From positions 1,302,001 through 1,366,000 of the forward strand of contig CAVXEB010000004.1 of assembly GCA_963760735.1 (NCBI GenBank): a stretch of DNA of 64,000 nucleotides, in the 5' to 3' direction. Source of the DNA: CF-46 sp963760735 (lineage in GTDB: Bacteria; Chloroflexota; Limnocylindria; Limnocylindrales; CSP1-4). The stretch's first letter is position 1, and each line of letters opens with the position of its first letter. This document shows, in pieces, positions 26,541 to 34,523 of this stretch. The translations under genes and the position numbers were made by a program. The notes under the pieces were generated by a model. The model was not told the DNA's origin, did not search any database, and saw only the letters and a list, made by a program, of their open reading frames with translations.

Positions 26541-27532
26541 CGGCTCCGACCCAGGCCGCTGCCGGCAATGCCATCCTCAGCGCGAGCACGTGGCGGCGGC
26601 TGTTCCGCGACCGGCCGCTGATCCCGCTGACCGTCCTGCTGCTGCTCCTCGTCGTCGCGCTGGAGCTGGCTGCGCCGGGGACGGTCGGCGCGGCGTGGGT
26701 CGGGGTCACGCTCCGGGCCGCGGTGCCACTGGCGATCCTCGCCGGCTGCCAGACCCTCGCGATGCTCACCGGCGGCATCGACCTGTCGGTCGGGACCGTC
26801 GCCTCGATGGCGGCGTTCGTCATGGCCACCCTCGTCAACAGCCAGGGCCCGGTCGTCGCAATTCTCGCCGGGTTCCTGGCCGCGGGGATCGCCGGGCTCG
26901 TGAACGGGATCGGGATCGGGGTGTTCAAGGTCCACCCCCTGATCATGACCCTGGGCATCAGCCTGGTCGTCCTGGGCCTGATGTCCGTCTATCAGCTCGC
27001 GATGGTCCAGGAGGGCATCGTCATCCCCGATGTCGTCGGCTGGCTCGCGACCGCCTCGTTCTTCGAGTTCCTGCCGGCGAGCCTGATCGTCTTCATCCCG
27101 CTCGCGGCCCTGATCGTCATCGGCCTCCGGCGGAGCGGCTACGGCCGGCTCCTGTTCGCGGTCGGCGACAACGCGATCGCGGCGCGGCTCGCGGGGACCC
27201 GGGTCTGGCAGGTCCTCCTTGTCCTGTACATCCTGTCGGCCGTCCTGTCCGGCGTCGCGGGGCTGCTGACCGCGGGGCTGTCGAACACTGCAAGCGTCTC
27301 GCTCGTCGAGCAGTCGGTCCTGCCATCGGTGGCCGCGGCGGTCATCGGCGGGACCTCGATCATGGGCGGCCGCGGCGGCTACGCGGGCACGATCGTGGGC
27401 GCGCTGATCCTGACCGTCCTGACGAGCCTCCTGACCGCGCTCGGGATGCCCGAGGCGACCCGCGAGGTGGTGTTCGGGGCGATCATCGTGATCGTCGCCG
27501 CGGCCTACACCCGGGTTACCGGCGAGAGCTGA
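26537..27532 (+). CDS. Sugar ABC transporter permease (RbsC type)
   Basis: This second RbsC-type permease of 331 residues has the family segments MLTGGIDLSVGTVAS and GGTSIMGGRGGYAG. It is co-translated with the first permease (ATGA overlap). Two permease genes with one double ATPase is the arrangement of ribose, galactose and inositol importers. The substrate is probably a monosaccharide or amino sugar, judging from the downstream kinase and deacetylase. Confidence 0.88.
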   Translation: MTAPTQAAAGNAILSASTWRRLFRDRPLIPLTVLLLLLVVALELAAPGTVGAAWVGVTLRAAVPLAILAGCQTLAMLTGGIDLSVGTVASMAAFVMATLVNSQGPVVAILAGFLAAGIAGLVNGIGIGVFKVHPLIMTLGISLVVLGLMSVYQLAMVQEGIVIPDVVGWLATASFFEFLPASLIVFIPLAALIVIGLRRSGYGRLLFAVGDNAIAARLAGTRVWQVLLVLYILSAVLSGVAGLLTAGLSNTASVSLVEQSVLPSVAAAVIGGTSIMGGRGGYAGTIVGALILTVLTSLLTALGMPEATREVVFGAIIVIVAAAYTRVTGES

Positions 27533-27536
27533 GCCG

Positions 27537-28508
27537 ATGACCGGGGAGGCGGAATCGAGCCGGCATCTCGGACTCGACCTGGGCGGGACGAACCTCAAGT
27601 GGATCGTCGTCGAGCGGACGTGGCACGGCGAGTGGCGCGCGCTCGATCGCGGATCCGTCGCCACGCTCGCGGCAGGCGGACCCGAGGCGATCGTTCCCCA
27701 GCTGGGCGAGGTCGGCCGGGCGGCGGTCGACCGCTGGCCGGGCGTGACGACGGCAGGCGTCGGCGTGCCCGGGCTGTACGACCCGGTCCGCGGCACGACC
27801 CGCTTCCTCGTGAACATCCGCGGCGCCTGGGACGGCTATCCGGTCGTCGCGCCGGTCTCGGCCGCGCTCGGCGGGCTGCCGGTCGCGCTGATCAACGACG
27901 CGCGGGCATTCGGCGTGGCGGAGCTGCGGATGGGCGCCGCGCGGGGCGCGTCGTCGATGGTCGGGCTGACCCTCGGGACCGGGGTCGGGGGTGTCATCGC
28001 CGTCGATGGCAAGGTCCACCAGGGCCACGAGGGGACGGCCGGCGAGATCGGCCACCAGACGATCGATCCGGACGGACCGGACTGCAACTGCGGCAACTTC
28101 GGCTGCCTCGAGGCGTTCTGCCGGGCGGACCGGATCGCGGAGGCGTGTGGGACGGACACCGCGGAGGAGGCCGTCGAGCGGGCACGGAACGGAGACGCGG
28201 CAGCGATCGACGGCCTCCGGCGAGTCGGCCGCTGGCTCGGGATCGGGATCGGGAACATGATCACCGTCATCGCGCCCGACCGGGTCGTCATCGGCGGCGG
28301 GATCGCACCAGCCGGCGACCTGCTGCTCGAGTCGGCCCGCGAGGAGATCCGGCGACGGGTGACGACGACCGACGTGCGCGAGGTGGAGATCGTGACCGCC
28401 GAGCTCGGGACGTGGGCCGGGGCGATCGGGGCTGCGATCCACGGGGCGGAGACGGCTGCGGCGGCGGCAGGAGCCACCCCGCCGGCACGGGGCGGGACGT
28501 CGCCATGA
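27537..28508 (+). CDS. ROK-family sugar kinase
   Basis: This 323-residue kinase has no DNA-binding domain. DLGGTN is the phosphate-binding loop near residue 16, GTGVGGV is the ATP site, and GEIGHQTI and CNCGNFGCLEAF supply the zinc-binding cysteines. It would phosphorylate an imported hexose or N-acetylhexosamine, typically at the 6-hydroxyl. It lies 4 bp after the permease gene and overlaps the GntR gene. Glucokinase is the generic family assignment. An N-acetylglucosamine or N-acetylmannosamine kinase is equally likely, since NagA is in the same operon. Confidence 0.85.
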   Translation: MTGEAESSRHLGLDLGGTNLKWIVVERTWHGEWRALDRGSVATLAAGGPEAIVPQLGEVGRAAVDRWPGVTTAGVGVPGLYDPVRGTTRFLVNIRGAWDGYPVVAPVSAALGGLPVALINDARAFGVAELRMGAARGASSMVGLTLGTGVGGVIAVDGKVHQGHEGTAGEIGHQTIDPDGPDCNCGNFGCLEAFCRADRIAEACGTDTAEEAVERARNGDAAAIDGLRRVGRWLGIGIGNMITVIAPDRVVIGGGIAPAGDLLLESAREEIRRRVTTTDVREVEIVTAELGTWAGAIGAAIHGAETAAAAAGATPPARGGTSP

Positions 28509-29242
28509 TCGAGGCGGCCTGGGTTCCCCACCATCGGCGGATCGAACAGGTCCTTCGGGAGCGGATCACCGCAATGAAGCCCGGCGACCGGCTGCCATCC
28601 GATGCCGAGCTGGTCGCGGAGTTCGGGGTCAGCCGGATGACCGCGCGGAACGCGATGCAGCGCCTCGCGGAAGAAGGGCTCGTGGCTCGCGAGCCCGGAC
28701 GCGGCTCGTTCGTGGCCGTGCCGCCGGCCCATCGCCGGACAGACCGGCTCATGACCTTCAGCAGCGAGATGGCGCGGCGCGGCCGGGTGCCGTCGTCGCG
28801 GCTCCTCGCCCGGGCGATCCGCCCGTCGACCCCGGCCGAGGCGACCGCACTCGAGCTCGCCCCGGGCGAGCCGGTCGTCGAGGTCCGACGCGTCCGGCTC
28901 GCCGACGGCCGGCCGATCGCGCTCGAGTCCGCGGTCCTCGTGCAGGCCTGTGCGCAGTCCGTCCTCATCGCCGATCTCGAGGGTGGCTCGCTCCACGCCG
29001 CGATCCATGCCGGCGGAATCCGACTCCGAAACGGCACCGGGACGGTCGGGGCGGCCGCCGCGACTGCCGAGGACGCCCGCTTGCTCGACATCCGCCGGGG
29101 CGATCCGCTCCTCGTCGAGCGACGGGTGATCGTCGCGGATGACGGCCGCCGGATCGAGTCGACGGAGTCGCGCTATCCGGCCGACCGCTACGCGCTCGAC
29201 GTGTCGTTCGACGTCGAGCAATCGGCCGAGGGCCCCGCGTGA
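28505..29242 (+). CDS. GntR-family regulator with UTRA domain (HutC/NagR type)
   Basis: This 245-residue regulator has an N-terminal winged helix at about residues 10-75. The recognition part is LPSDAELVAEFGVSRMTARN, followed by the wing GRGSFVA. A C-terminal UTRA ligand domain follows, with LALEPGEPVVEV-like spacing and the terminal segment ESRYPADRYAL. NagR/DasR-type members respond to amino-sugar phosphates. Its place between the kinase and nagA fits that role. It overlaps both neighbours (ATGA, GTGA), so it is made with the enzymes it probably regulates. Confidence 0.87.
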   Translation: MIEAAWVPHHRRIEQVLRERITAMKPGDRLPSDAELVAEFGVSRMTARNAMQRLAEEGLVAREPGRGSFVAVPPAHRRTDRLMTFSSEMARRGRVPSSRLLARAIRPSTPAEATALELAPGEPVVEVRRVRLADGRPIALESAVLVQACAQSVLIADLEGGSLHAAIHAGGIRLRNGTGTVGAAAATAEDARLLDIRRGDPLLVERRVIVADDGRRIESTESRYPADRYALDVSFDVEQSAEGPA

Positions 29243-30390
29243 CCACCCACCGCGAGATCGCGGGCCGCCTGGTCCTCGACGACAGGGTCGCCGTCGGCCG
29301 GATCGGGGTCGACGACGGTCGCATCTCCGCCATCGAGCTCCTGCCCGACCGGGATCTCGGCGATCGCGACGTCGCGTACGTCGCCCCGGGCTTCGTCGAC
29401 GTCCATGTCCACGGCTGGGGCGGCCATGGCGCGATGGGCTCGCCGGACGATCTCGACGGGATGGCCCGGGCGCTGCTCCGTCGCGGGGTGACGTCGTTCC
29501 TGCCGACGGCCTGGACGACCCCGATCCCGGAGCTCCATGCCTTCGCCGATCGCGTCCGCGACTGGATCCCGCGGGCTCCGACCGACGGCGCCGAACCGCT
29601 CGGGTTCAACCTCGAAGGGCCCTTCATCGCCCAGGCCCGGAAGGGCGCCCACGACCCGTCCCTGATCAGGGATCCGGCCGACGTGCCGTGGTCCGAGATC
29701 GAGCCGCTCGTCGAGGGCCTCCGCCTGACGACGATCGCCCCGGAGATCCCGGGTGCGCTCGAGCTGATCAGCCGGCTCCACGAGCTCGGCGTCCGGATCT
29801 CGATCGGGCACTCCGCGGCCGATTACCGTGGTGCGGTGGCGGGATACGACGCCGGCGGCACCTCGACGACGCACCTCTTCAACGCGATGACCGGCGTCGA
29901 GCACCGGGCGCCCGGCGTGGCGGTCGCCGCGCTCACCCGCGACGAGGCGTTCGTCGAGCTGATCGCGGACGGGCACCACGTCGACCCGGCGATCTGGCGA
30001 ATCATCCAGCGGACGAAGCCGGTCGATCGGCTGATGCTCGTCTCCGACGCCCTATCCCTGGCGGGGATGGGCGACGGCCGGATCACGATCGGCGGCCAGG
30101 AGATCGAGGTCCGGGACGGTCGTTGCACGGTCGTCGGGACGGGGACGATCGCTGGCTCCGTGATCGCCCTCGACGGAGCCGTCCGGAACCTCGTCGCCCA
30201 CGGGTCGTCGATCCCCGCCGCGGTCGCCGCGGCGAGCCGCAATCCGCTCGAGATGCTCGGCGTCACGGATCGCGGCCGCCTTGCAGTTGGGCAACGGGCG
30301 GACCTCGTCGAGCTGTCCGACGACCTGGAGGTCCGGGCGATCTGGCGGGCCGGCGAGGCGTTCGGCCCGCCTGCGGGGCGGCTTGGCTGA
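29239..30390 (+). CDS. nagA: N-acetylglucosamine-6-phosphate deacetylase
   Basis: This is an amidohydrolase of 383 residues, the usual NagA length. Motifs in order are HVHGWGGHG near residue 57, NLEGPF with the metal-binding glutamate, IGHSAAD, THLFNAM, DGHHV and the catalytic aspartate in VSDAL. It removes acetate from GlcNAc-6-phosphate or a related N-acetylated sugar phosphate in the cytosol. It starts with GTG overlapping the GntR stop. A dedicated GlcN6P deaminase (NagB) is absent; the SIS protein upstream may take its place. Confidence 0.92.
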   Translation: MTTHREIAGRLVLDDRVAVGRIGVDDGRISAIELLPDRDLGDRDVAYVAPGFVDVHVHGWGGHGAMGSPDDLDGMARALLRRGVTSFLPTAWTTPIPELHAFADRVRDWIPRAPTDGAEPLGFNLEGPFIAQARKGAHDPSLIRDPADVPWSEIEPLVEGLRLTTIAPEIPGALELISRLHELGVRISIGHSAADYRGAVAGYDAGGTSTTHLFNAMTGVEHRAPGVAVAALTRDEAFVELIADGHHVDPAIWRIIQRTKPVDRLMLVSDALSLAGMGDGRITIGGQEIEVRDGRCTVVGTGTIAGSVIALDGAVRNLVAHGSSIPAAVAAASRNPLEMLGVTDRGRLAVGQRADLVELSDDLEVRAIWRAGEAFGPPAGRLG

Positions 30391-30403
30391 CACGGCGAGG
30401 TCC

Positions 30404-31648
30404 GTGGAGCGGACCTATCTCGTCCTGACCCTGCTGACGACGCTCTCCTCGTCCTTCATCTGGGGCATCAACACGATCTTCCTGCTCTCGGCGGGCCTGG
30501 ACAACGCCGAGGCGTTCACCGCCAACGCGTTCTTCACGCTCGGCCAGGTCGTGTTCGAGGTCCCGACCGGAGTCGTCGCCGACACGCGCGGTCGCCGGTT
30601 CTCGTTCGTGCTCGGGGCGGCCACGCTGCTCGTCGCGACGACGCTGTACCTCGTGATGTGGCAGGTCCACGCCTCGTTCGCGGGCTGGGCGATCGCGTCG
30701 ATCCTGCTCGGTCTCGGCTTCACGTTCTTCTCCGGGGCGACCGAGGCGTGGCTGGTCGACGCCCTGCACGCGACGGGCTTCACCGGCCAGCTCGAGCGGG
30801 TGTTCGGTCGCGCCCAGGTCGTCGGCGGGGCGGCGATGCTGGTCGGGTCGGTGGCCGGCGGCGTCATCGCCCAAGCGACGAACCTCGGCGTCCCCTACCT
30901 GATCCGGGCGGCGATGCTCGGGGTCACGATGCTCGTCGCGCTCCGCTACATGCACGATCTCGGGTTCACGCCGAACCGCGATGCGAACGCGGTGGCGGCC
31001 GTCCGGACGGTCATCCGCGGCTCGATCGACGGCGGCTTCCGGAACCGGCCGGTCCGCTGGCTGATGCTCGCCGCACCGTTCAGCGCGGGCACCGGGATCT
31101 TCGTGTTCTATGCAGCCCAGCCCTACCTGCTCCAGCTGTACGGGGACCCGTCCGCATACGGGGTCGCCGGGCTCGCGGCCGCGATCGTTGCGGGGGTCCA
31201 GATCATCGGCGGGCTCACGGTCACGCGGGTCCGGAGGTACTTCGGGCTCCGGACGAGCGCCCTCCTGCTCGGGGGTGTGCTGAACGTCATCTTCCTCGCG
31301 CTCCTCGGCCTGACCCACGACTTCGTCGCAGCCCTGCTCCTGCTGATGGGATGGGCATTCGTGTTCGCGGTCGAGGCGCCCTTCCGCCAGGCGTTCATCA
31401 ACGGCGTCATCCCATCGGAGCAGCGGGCGACGGTGCTCTCGTTCGACTCGCTGATGGCATCCGCGGGCGGCGTCGTGGCCCAGCCCGTCCTCGGTCGAGT
31501 TGCCGACGTCAGCGGATACGGCGCGGCCTACCTGGTGTCGGCGGGGATCTCCGCGCTGTCCCTGCCATTCGTCCTGCTGGCGCGGCGCGAGCACGCTGTC
31601 TCGGACCCGCTCACCGACGTCGACGCGCCGGCCCCGGCACCCGGCTGA
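30404..31648 (+). CDS. MFS transporter
   Basis: This major facilitator protein of about 414 residues has 12 hydrophobic segments. The loop 2-3 signature is GVVADTRGRRFSFV. A charged central loop (FTPNRDANAV) separates two six-span halves. It follows nagA by 13 bp and is probably co-transcribed. It may export or import a sugar or drug-like compound; the family does not fix the substrate. The start is uncertain: the GTG used here has a weak GGCGAGG just upstream, and a TTG at 30383 that overlaps nagA is an alternative. The 181 bp after it, to the convergent transaldolase, hold no gene. Confidence 0.8.
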   Translation: MERTYLVLTLLTTLSSSFIWGINTIFLLSAGLDNAEAFTANAFFTLGQVVFEVPTGVVADTRGRRFSFVLGAATLLVATTLYLVMWQVHASFAGWAIASILLGLGFTFFSGATEAWLVDALHATGFTGQLERVFGRAQVVGGAAMLVGSVAGGVIAQATNLGVPYLIRAAMLGVTMLVALRYMHDLGFTPNRDANAVAAVRTVIRGSIDGGFRNRPVRWLMLAAPFSAGTGIFVFYAAQPYLLQLYGDPSAYGVAGLAAAIVAGVQIIGGLTVTRVRRYFGLRTSALLLGGVLNVIFLALLGLTHDFVAALLLLMGWAFVFAVEAPFRQAFINGVIPSEQRATVLSFDSLMASAGGVVAQPVLGRVADVSGYGAAYLVSAGISALSLPFVLLARREHAVSDPLTDVDAPAPAPG

Positions 31649-31829
31649 AGTCTCCCGCCTCAGCGTCCCTCGGGCGACCCGGGGACCGTTGATGCCACCG
31701 CGGCATGAGAGCGGGTCGCTGCGTCGCCTGCGCCGGCGGCCACGGTCACCTCATCCTGTGCGGTCGACCGCGATCCCATGCTGATCCGGCATCCCGCGAC
31801 GGCCGGGCCGCCGCAGCGTGGCTCCCGCG

Positions 31830-32531
31830 TCAGGCGGTCGCCTTCGCGGCGGCCTTCTTGCCGGTCCCGTTCGACGCCTCGAGCGCCTGCCGCGCCTTCT
31901 CCCAGTCCGACCGGAACTGGACGATCCCCGACGTCGTGAGCGGATGGTGGACCATCTGCTGGAGGACCTTGAACGGCAACGTCGCGATGTGCGCGCCCGC
32001 GAGGGCCGCCTGGGTCATGTGGAGCGGGTTCCGGATCGAGGCCGCGAGCACCTCGGTGTCGATCTCGTGAATCGTGACGATGTCGACGAGCTCGCGGATG
32101 ACGATCATCCCGTCCTGGTTGATGTCGTCGAGCCGGCCGACGAACGGCGACAGGAGCGACGCCCCGGCCTTCGCGGCGAGCAGTCCCTGGTTCGCCGTGA
32201 AGATCAGGGTGCAGTTCGTCTTGATCCCCTCGTCGGCGAATCGCGAGATCGCCTCGAGGCCCTCCTCGCTCATCGGGACCTTCACGACGATGTTCGGGGC
32301 GAGCTTTGCGAACGCCCGGCCCTCGCTGAGCATCCCCTCGACGTCCTCGGCGACGACCTCCGCCGACACGGGCCCGGGGGTGATCGAGCAGATCTCCTTG
32401 AGGACCTCCTCGTACGTCCGACCGGACGTCTTCGCGAACAGGCTCGGGTTCGTCGTGACCCCGTCGAGGACGCCCCAGCGGGCGACCTGGCGGATCTCGT
32501 CGATGTCGGCGGTGTCGAGGAAGATCTTCAT
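31830..32531 (-). CDS. Transaldolase / fructose-6-phosphate aldolase-like, short type
   Basis: This short class I aldolase has 233 residues. The N-terminus has FLDTADIDEI, then DGVTTNPSL, and the Schiff-base lysine is in IVVKVPMS near residue 86. This is the TalC/FSA-size subfamily that acts as transaldolase in many bacteria lacking TalB. An Ala/Lys-rich tail (GKKAAAKATA) extends the C-terminus. A TAGAAT at 32579-32574 is a plausible -10 box, and AGGAG precedes the ATG. It would complete the non-oxidative pentose phosphate branch together with tkt and rpiB at 48-51 kb, where a transaldolase is missing. Confidence 0.87.
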   Translation of the reverse strand: MKIFLDTADIDEIRQVARWGVLDGVTTNPSLFAKTSGRTYEEVLKEICSITPGPVSAEVVAEDVEGMLSEGRAFAKLAPNIVVKVPMSEEGLEAISRFADEGIKTNCTLIFTANQGLLAAKAGASLLSPFVGRLDDINQDGMIVIRELVDIVTIHEIDTEVLAASIRNPLHMTQAALAGAHIATLPFKVLQQMVHHPLTTSGIVQFRSDWEKARQALEASNGTGKKAAAKATA

Positions 32532-32619
32532 CGGAGGGCTCCTGGCGGGCAGCGGATCGTCGGGCGGAGCGCAATTCTACGCCGGAACGCGGCCAGGCCC
32601 GATCGGCGGGCGATGGTCG

Positions 32620-34320
32620 TCAGGCGACGGTCGAGGCGTCCCCCGTCGCCGCGGCGACGTCGTCTCGCTCCATGACCGGCGCGGCCGGTCGGGCCCGCAG
32701 GTCAGGCTCGCGGCCCTCCGTGCCCGCAAGCGCTGCCTCGATGAACCCGTCGAACAGCGGGTGCGGCCGCTCCGGCCGGCTCTTGAACTCCGGGTGGAAC
32801 TGGCTCGCGACGAACCAGGGGTGGTCCTTCAGCTCGACGATTTCGACGAGCCGGCCGTCCGGCGACTGGCCGCTCAGCAGCAGCCCGGCGCCCTCGAGTG
32901 TCTGGCGATAGCGGTTGTTCACCTCGAATCGGTGTCGATGCCGCTCGTAGATGACCTCCTGGCCGTAGACCGCGGCGGCCTTCGAGCCGGCCGCGAGGCG
33001 GGCCGGGTACAGACCTAGCCGCATCGTCCCGCCCTTGTCCTCCATGTCCCGCTGATCGGGCATGAAGTCGATGACCGGGTTCTCGGTGAACATGTCGAAC
33101 TCGGTCGAGTTGACGTCCTTCGTCGCCATCACCTCGCGCGCGAACTCGATCACCGCGCACTGAAGGCCGAGGCACAGCCCGAGGTACGGCACGCGATGGT
33201 CGCGGGCGAAGTGGGCGGCGAGGACCTTGCCCTCGATCCCGCGATGGCCGAAGCCGCCCGGGACGAGGATCCCGGCCGCGCCCTCGAGGCGGTCGTGGAG
33301 GTTCTCCTTCGTCAGCGCCTCGCTGTCGACCCAGCGGACCCTCGCGTCGACGCCGTGGGCCCAGGCCGCATGGCGGAGCGCCTCGGTGACGCTGAGGTAG
33401 GCGTCGGGGAGCTCGATGTACTTGCCGACGAGGGCGATCTCGAGCGTGGGCTTCGGCGCCTTGATTCGCTCGACGAGCGCACGCCACCCGGCGAGGTCGG
33501 GCGCCAGCTCGGGGTCGCCGAGCGACAGCTCGCGCACGATCAGCCGTCCGAGGCCCGCGTCCTCGAACATCAGCGGGACCTCGTAGATCGTATCGGCCGT
33601 CTCGGCCGGGATCACCGCGTCGGTCGCGACGTCGGTGAAGAGCGCGATCTTCTCCCGGATCTCGTCGCTGACCGGGTGGTCGCTGCGGAGGACGATCACG
33701 TCGGGCTGGATGCCGATCCCGCGGAGCTCCTTGACGGAGTGCTGGGTCGGCTTCGTCTTCAGCTCGCCGGTCGCCGCGAGCGCCGGCAACAGCGTGACGT
33801 GGATGTAGAGAACGTTCGCCCGGCCGACGTCCTTGCGCATCTGGCGGATCGCCTCGAGGAACGGCAGGCTCTCGATGTCGCCGACCGTCCCGCCGACCTC
33901 GATGATCACGACGTCCGGATCGCCGTCCCGGGCGACGCGCCCGATCCGCTCCTTGATCTCGTTCGTGATGTGGGGGATCACCTGGACGGTCCCGCCGAGG
34001 TAGTCGCCGCGACGTTCCTTGGCGATCACCGCCTGGTAGATCCGCCCGGTCGTGACGTTGCTCAGCTGGGTCAGGTTCTCGTCGATGAACCGCTCGTAGT
34101 GGCCCAGGTCGAGGTCCGTCTCGGCCCCGTCGTCGGTGACGAACACCTCGCCGTGCTGGTATGGCGACATCGTCCCGGGGTCGACGTTGATGTACGGGTC
34201 GAGCTTGAGGATGGAGACCCGGAGACCGCGGGCCTTCAACAGCCGGCCGATGCTGGCGGCGGTGATGCCCTTGCCCAGAGAGGAGGTCACGCCTCCGGTC
34301 ACAAAGACATACTTCGCCAT
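32620..34320 (-). CDS. pyrG: CTP synthase
   Basis: CTP synthase (UTP + glutamine + ATP to CTP) has 566 residues here. The N-terminal synthetase domain opens with FVTGGVTSSLGKGI and has KLDPYINVDPGTM. The C-terminal glutaminase domain has the nucleophile cysteine in LGLCLGLQ and the partner His/Glu in FHPEFKSRP. About 30 extra residues follow the HPE segment. The start is supported by GGAGG 8 nt upstream. The upstream region carries inverted repeats described separately. It appears to be monocistronic. Confidence 0.96.
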   Translation of the reverse strand: MAKYVFVTGGVTSSLGKGITAASIGRLLKARGLRVSILKLDPYINVDPGTMSPYQHGEVFVTDDGAETDLDLGHYERFIDENLTQLSNVTTGRIYQAVIAKERRGDYLGGTVQVIPHITNEIKERIGRVARDGDPDVVIIEVGGTVGDIESLPFLEAIRQMRKDVGRANVLYIHVTLLPALAATGELKTKPTQHSVKELRGIGIQPDVIVLRSDHPVSDEIREKIALFTDVATDAVIPAETADTIYEVPLMFEDAGLGRLIVRELSLGDPELAPDLAGWRALVERIKAPKPTLEIALVGKYIELPDAYLSVTEALRHAAWAHGVDARVRWVDSEALTKENLHDRLEGAAGILVPGGFGHRGIEGKVLAAHFARDHRVPYLGLCLGLQCAVIEFAREVMATKDVNSTEFDMFTENPVIDFMPDQRDMEDKGGTMRLGLYPARLAAGSKAAAVYGQEVIYERHRHRFEVNNRYRQTLEGAGLLLSGQSPDGRLVEIVELKDHPWFVASQFHPEFKSRPERPHPLFDGFIEAALAGTEGREPDLRARPAAPVMERDDVAAATGDASTVA

Positions 34321-34340
34321 GGGGCAGGTCCTCCGGGGGT

Positions 34341-34445
34341 TTTTCGAATGCTATCGAAAACGGGTCCTCGAGGCAAGACCGGGCGCAAGGCCGGGCGACG
34401 CGGAGAACCTCGGCAGTGTCCCGGGCACGGCCGCCTCGAGGACCC
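34341..34445 (-). promoter_or_regulatory. Inverted repeats upstream of pyrG
   Basis: TTTTCGA (34341-34347) and TCGAAAA (34354-34360) form a perfect 7-bp dyad with a 6-nt spacer, 21 bp before the pyrG start. Next to it GGGTCCTCGAGGC (34362-34374) is perfectly complementary to GCCTCGAGGACCC (34433-34445), and the loop holds the near-palindrome GTGTCCCGGGCAC. A pyrG leader RNA could fold into a long hairpin just before the ribosome-binding site. An operator or attenuator role is inferred. The remaining spacer to the propeller-protein gene also has a weak hairpin (34476-34497). Confidence 0.5.
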
Positions 34446-34523
34446 CGTCGGTGCCCCTGGAGAGAAGTCCGCCGGCGACATCGAGATGGGGATGTCGAGG
34501 AATTGTCACCGAGTCGATCCCAC

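Noticed and set aside
31649..31829. A terminator between the convergent MFS and transaldolase genes
   Set aside because: Only a 5-bp stem (ATGCC/GGCAT) was found and no T-run, which is too weak to call.
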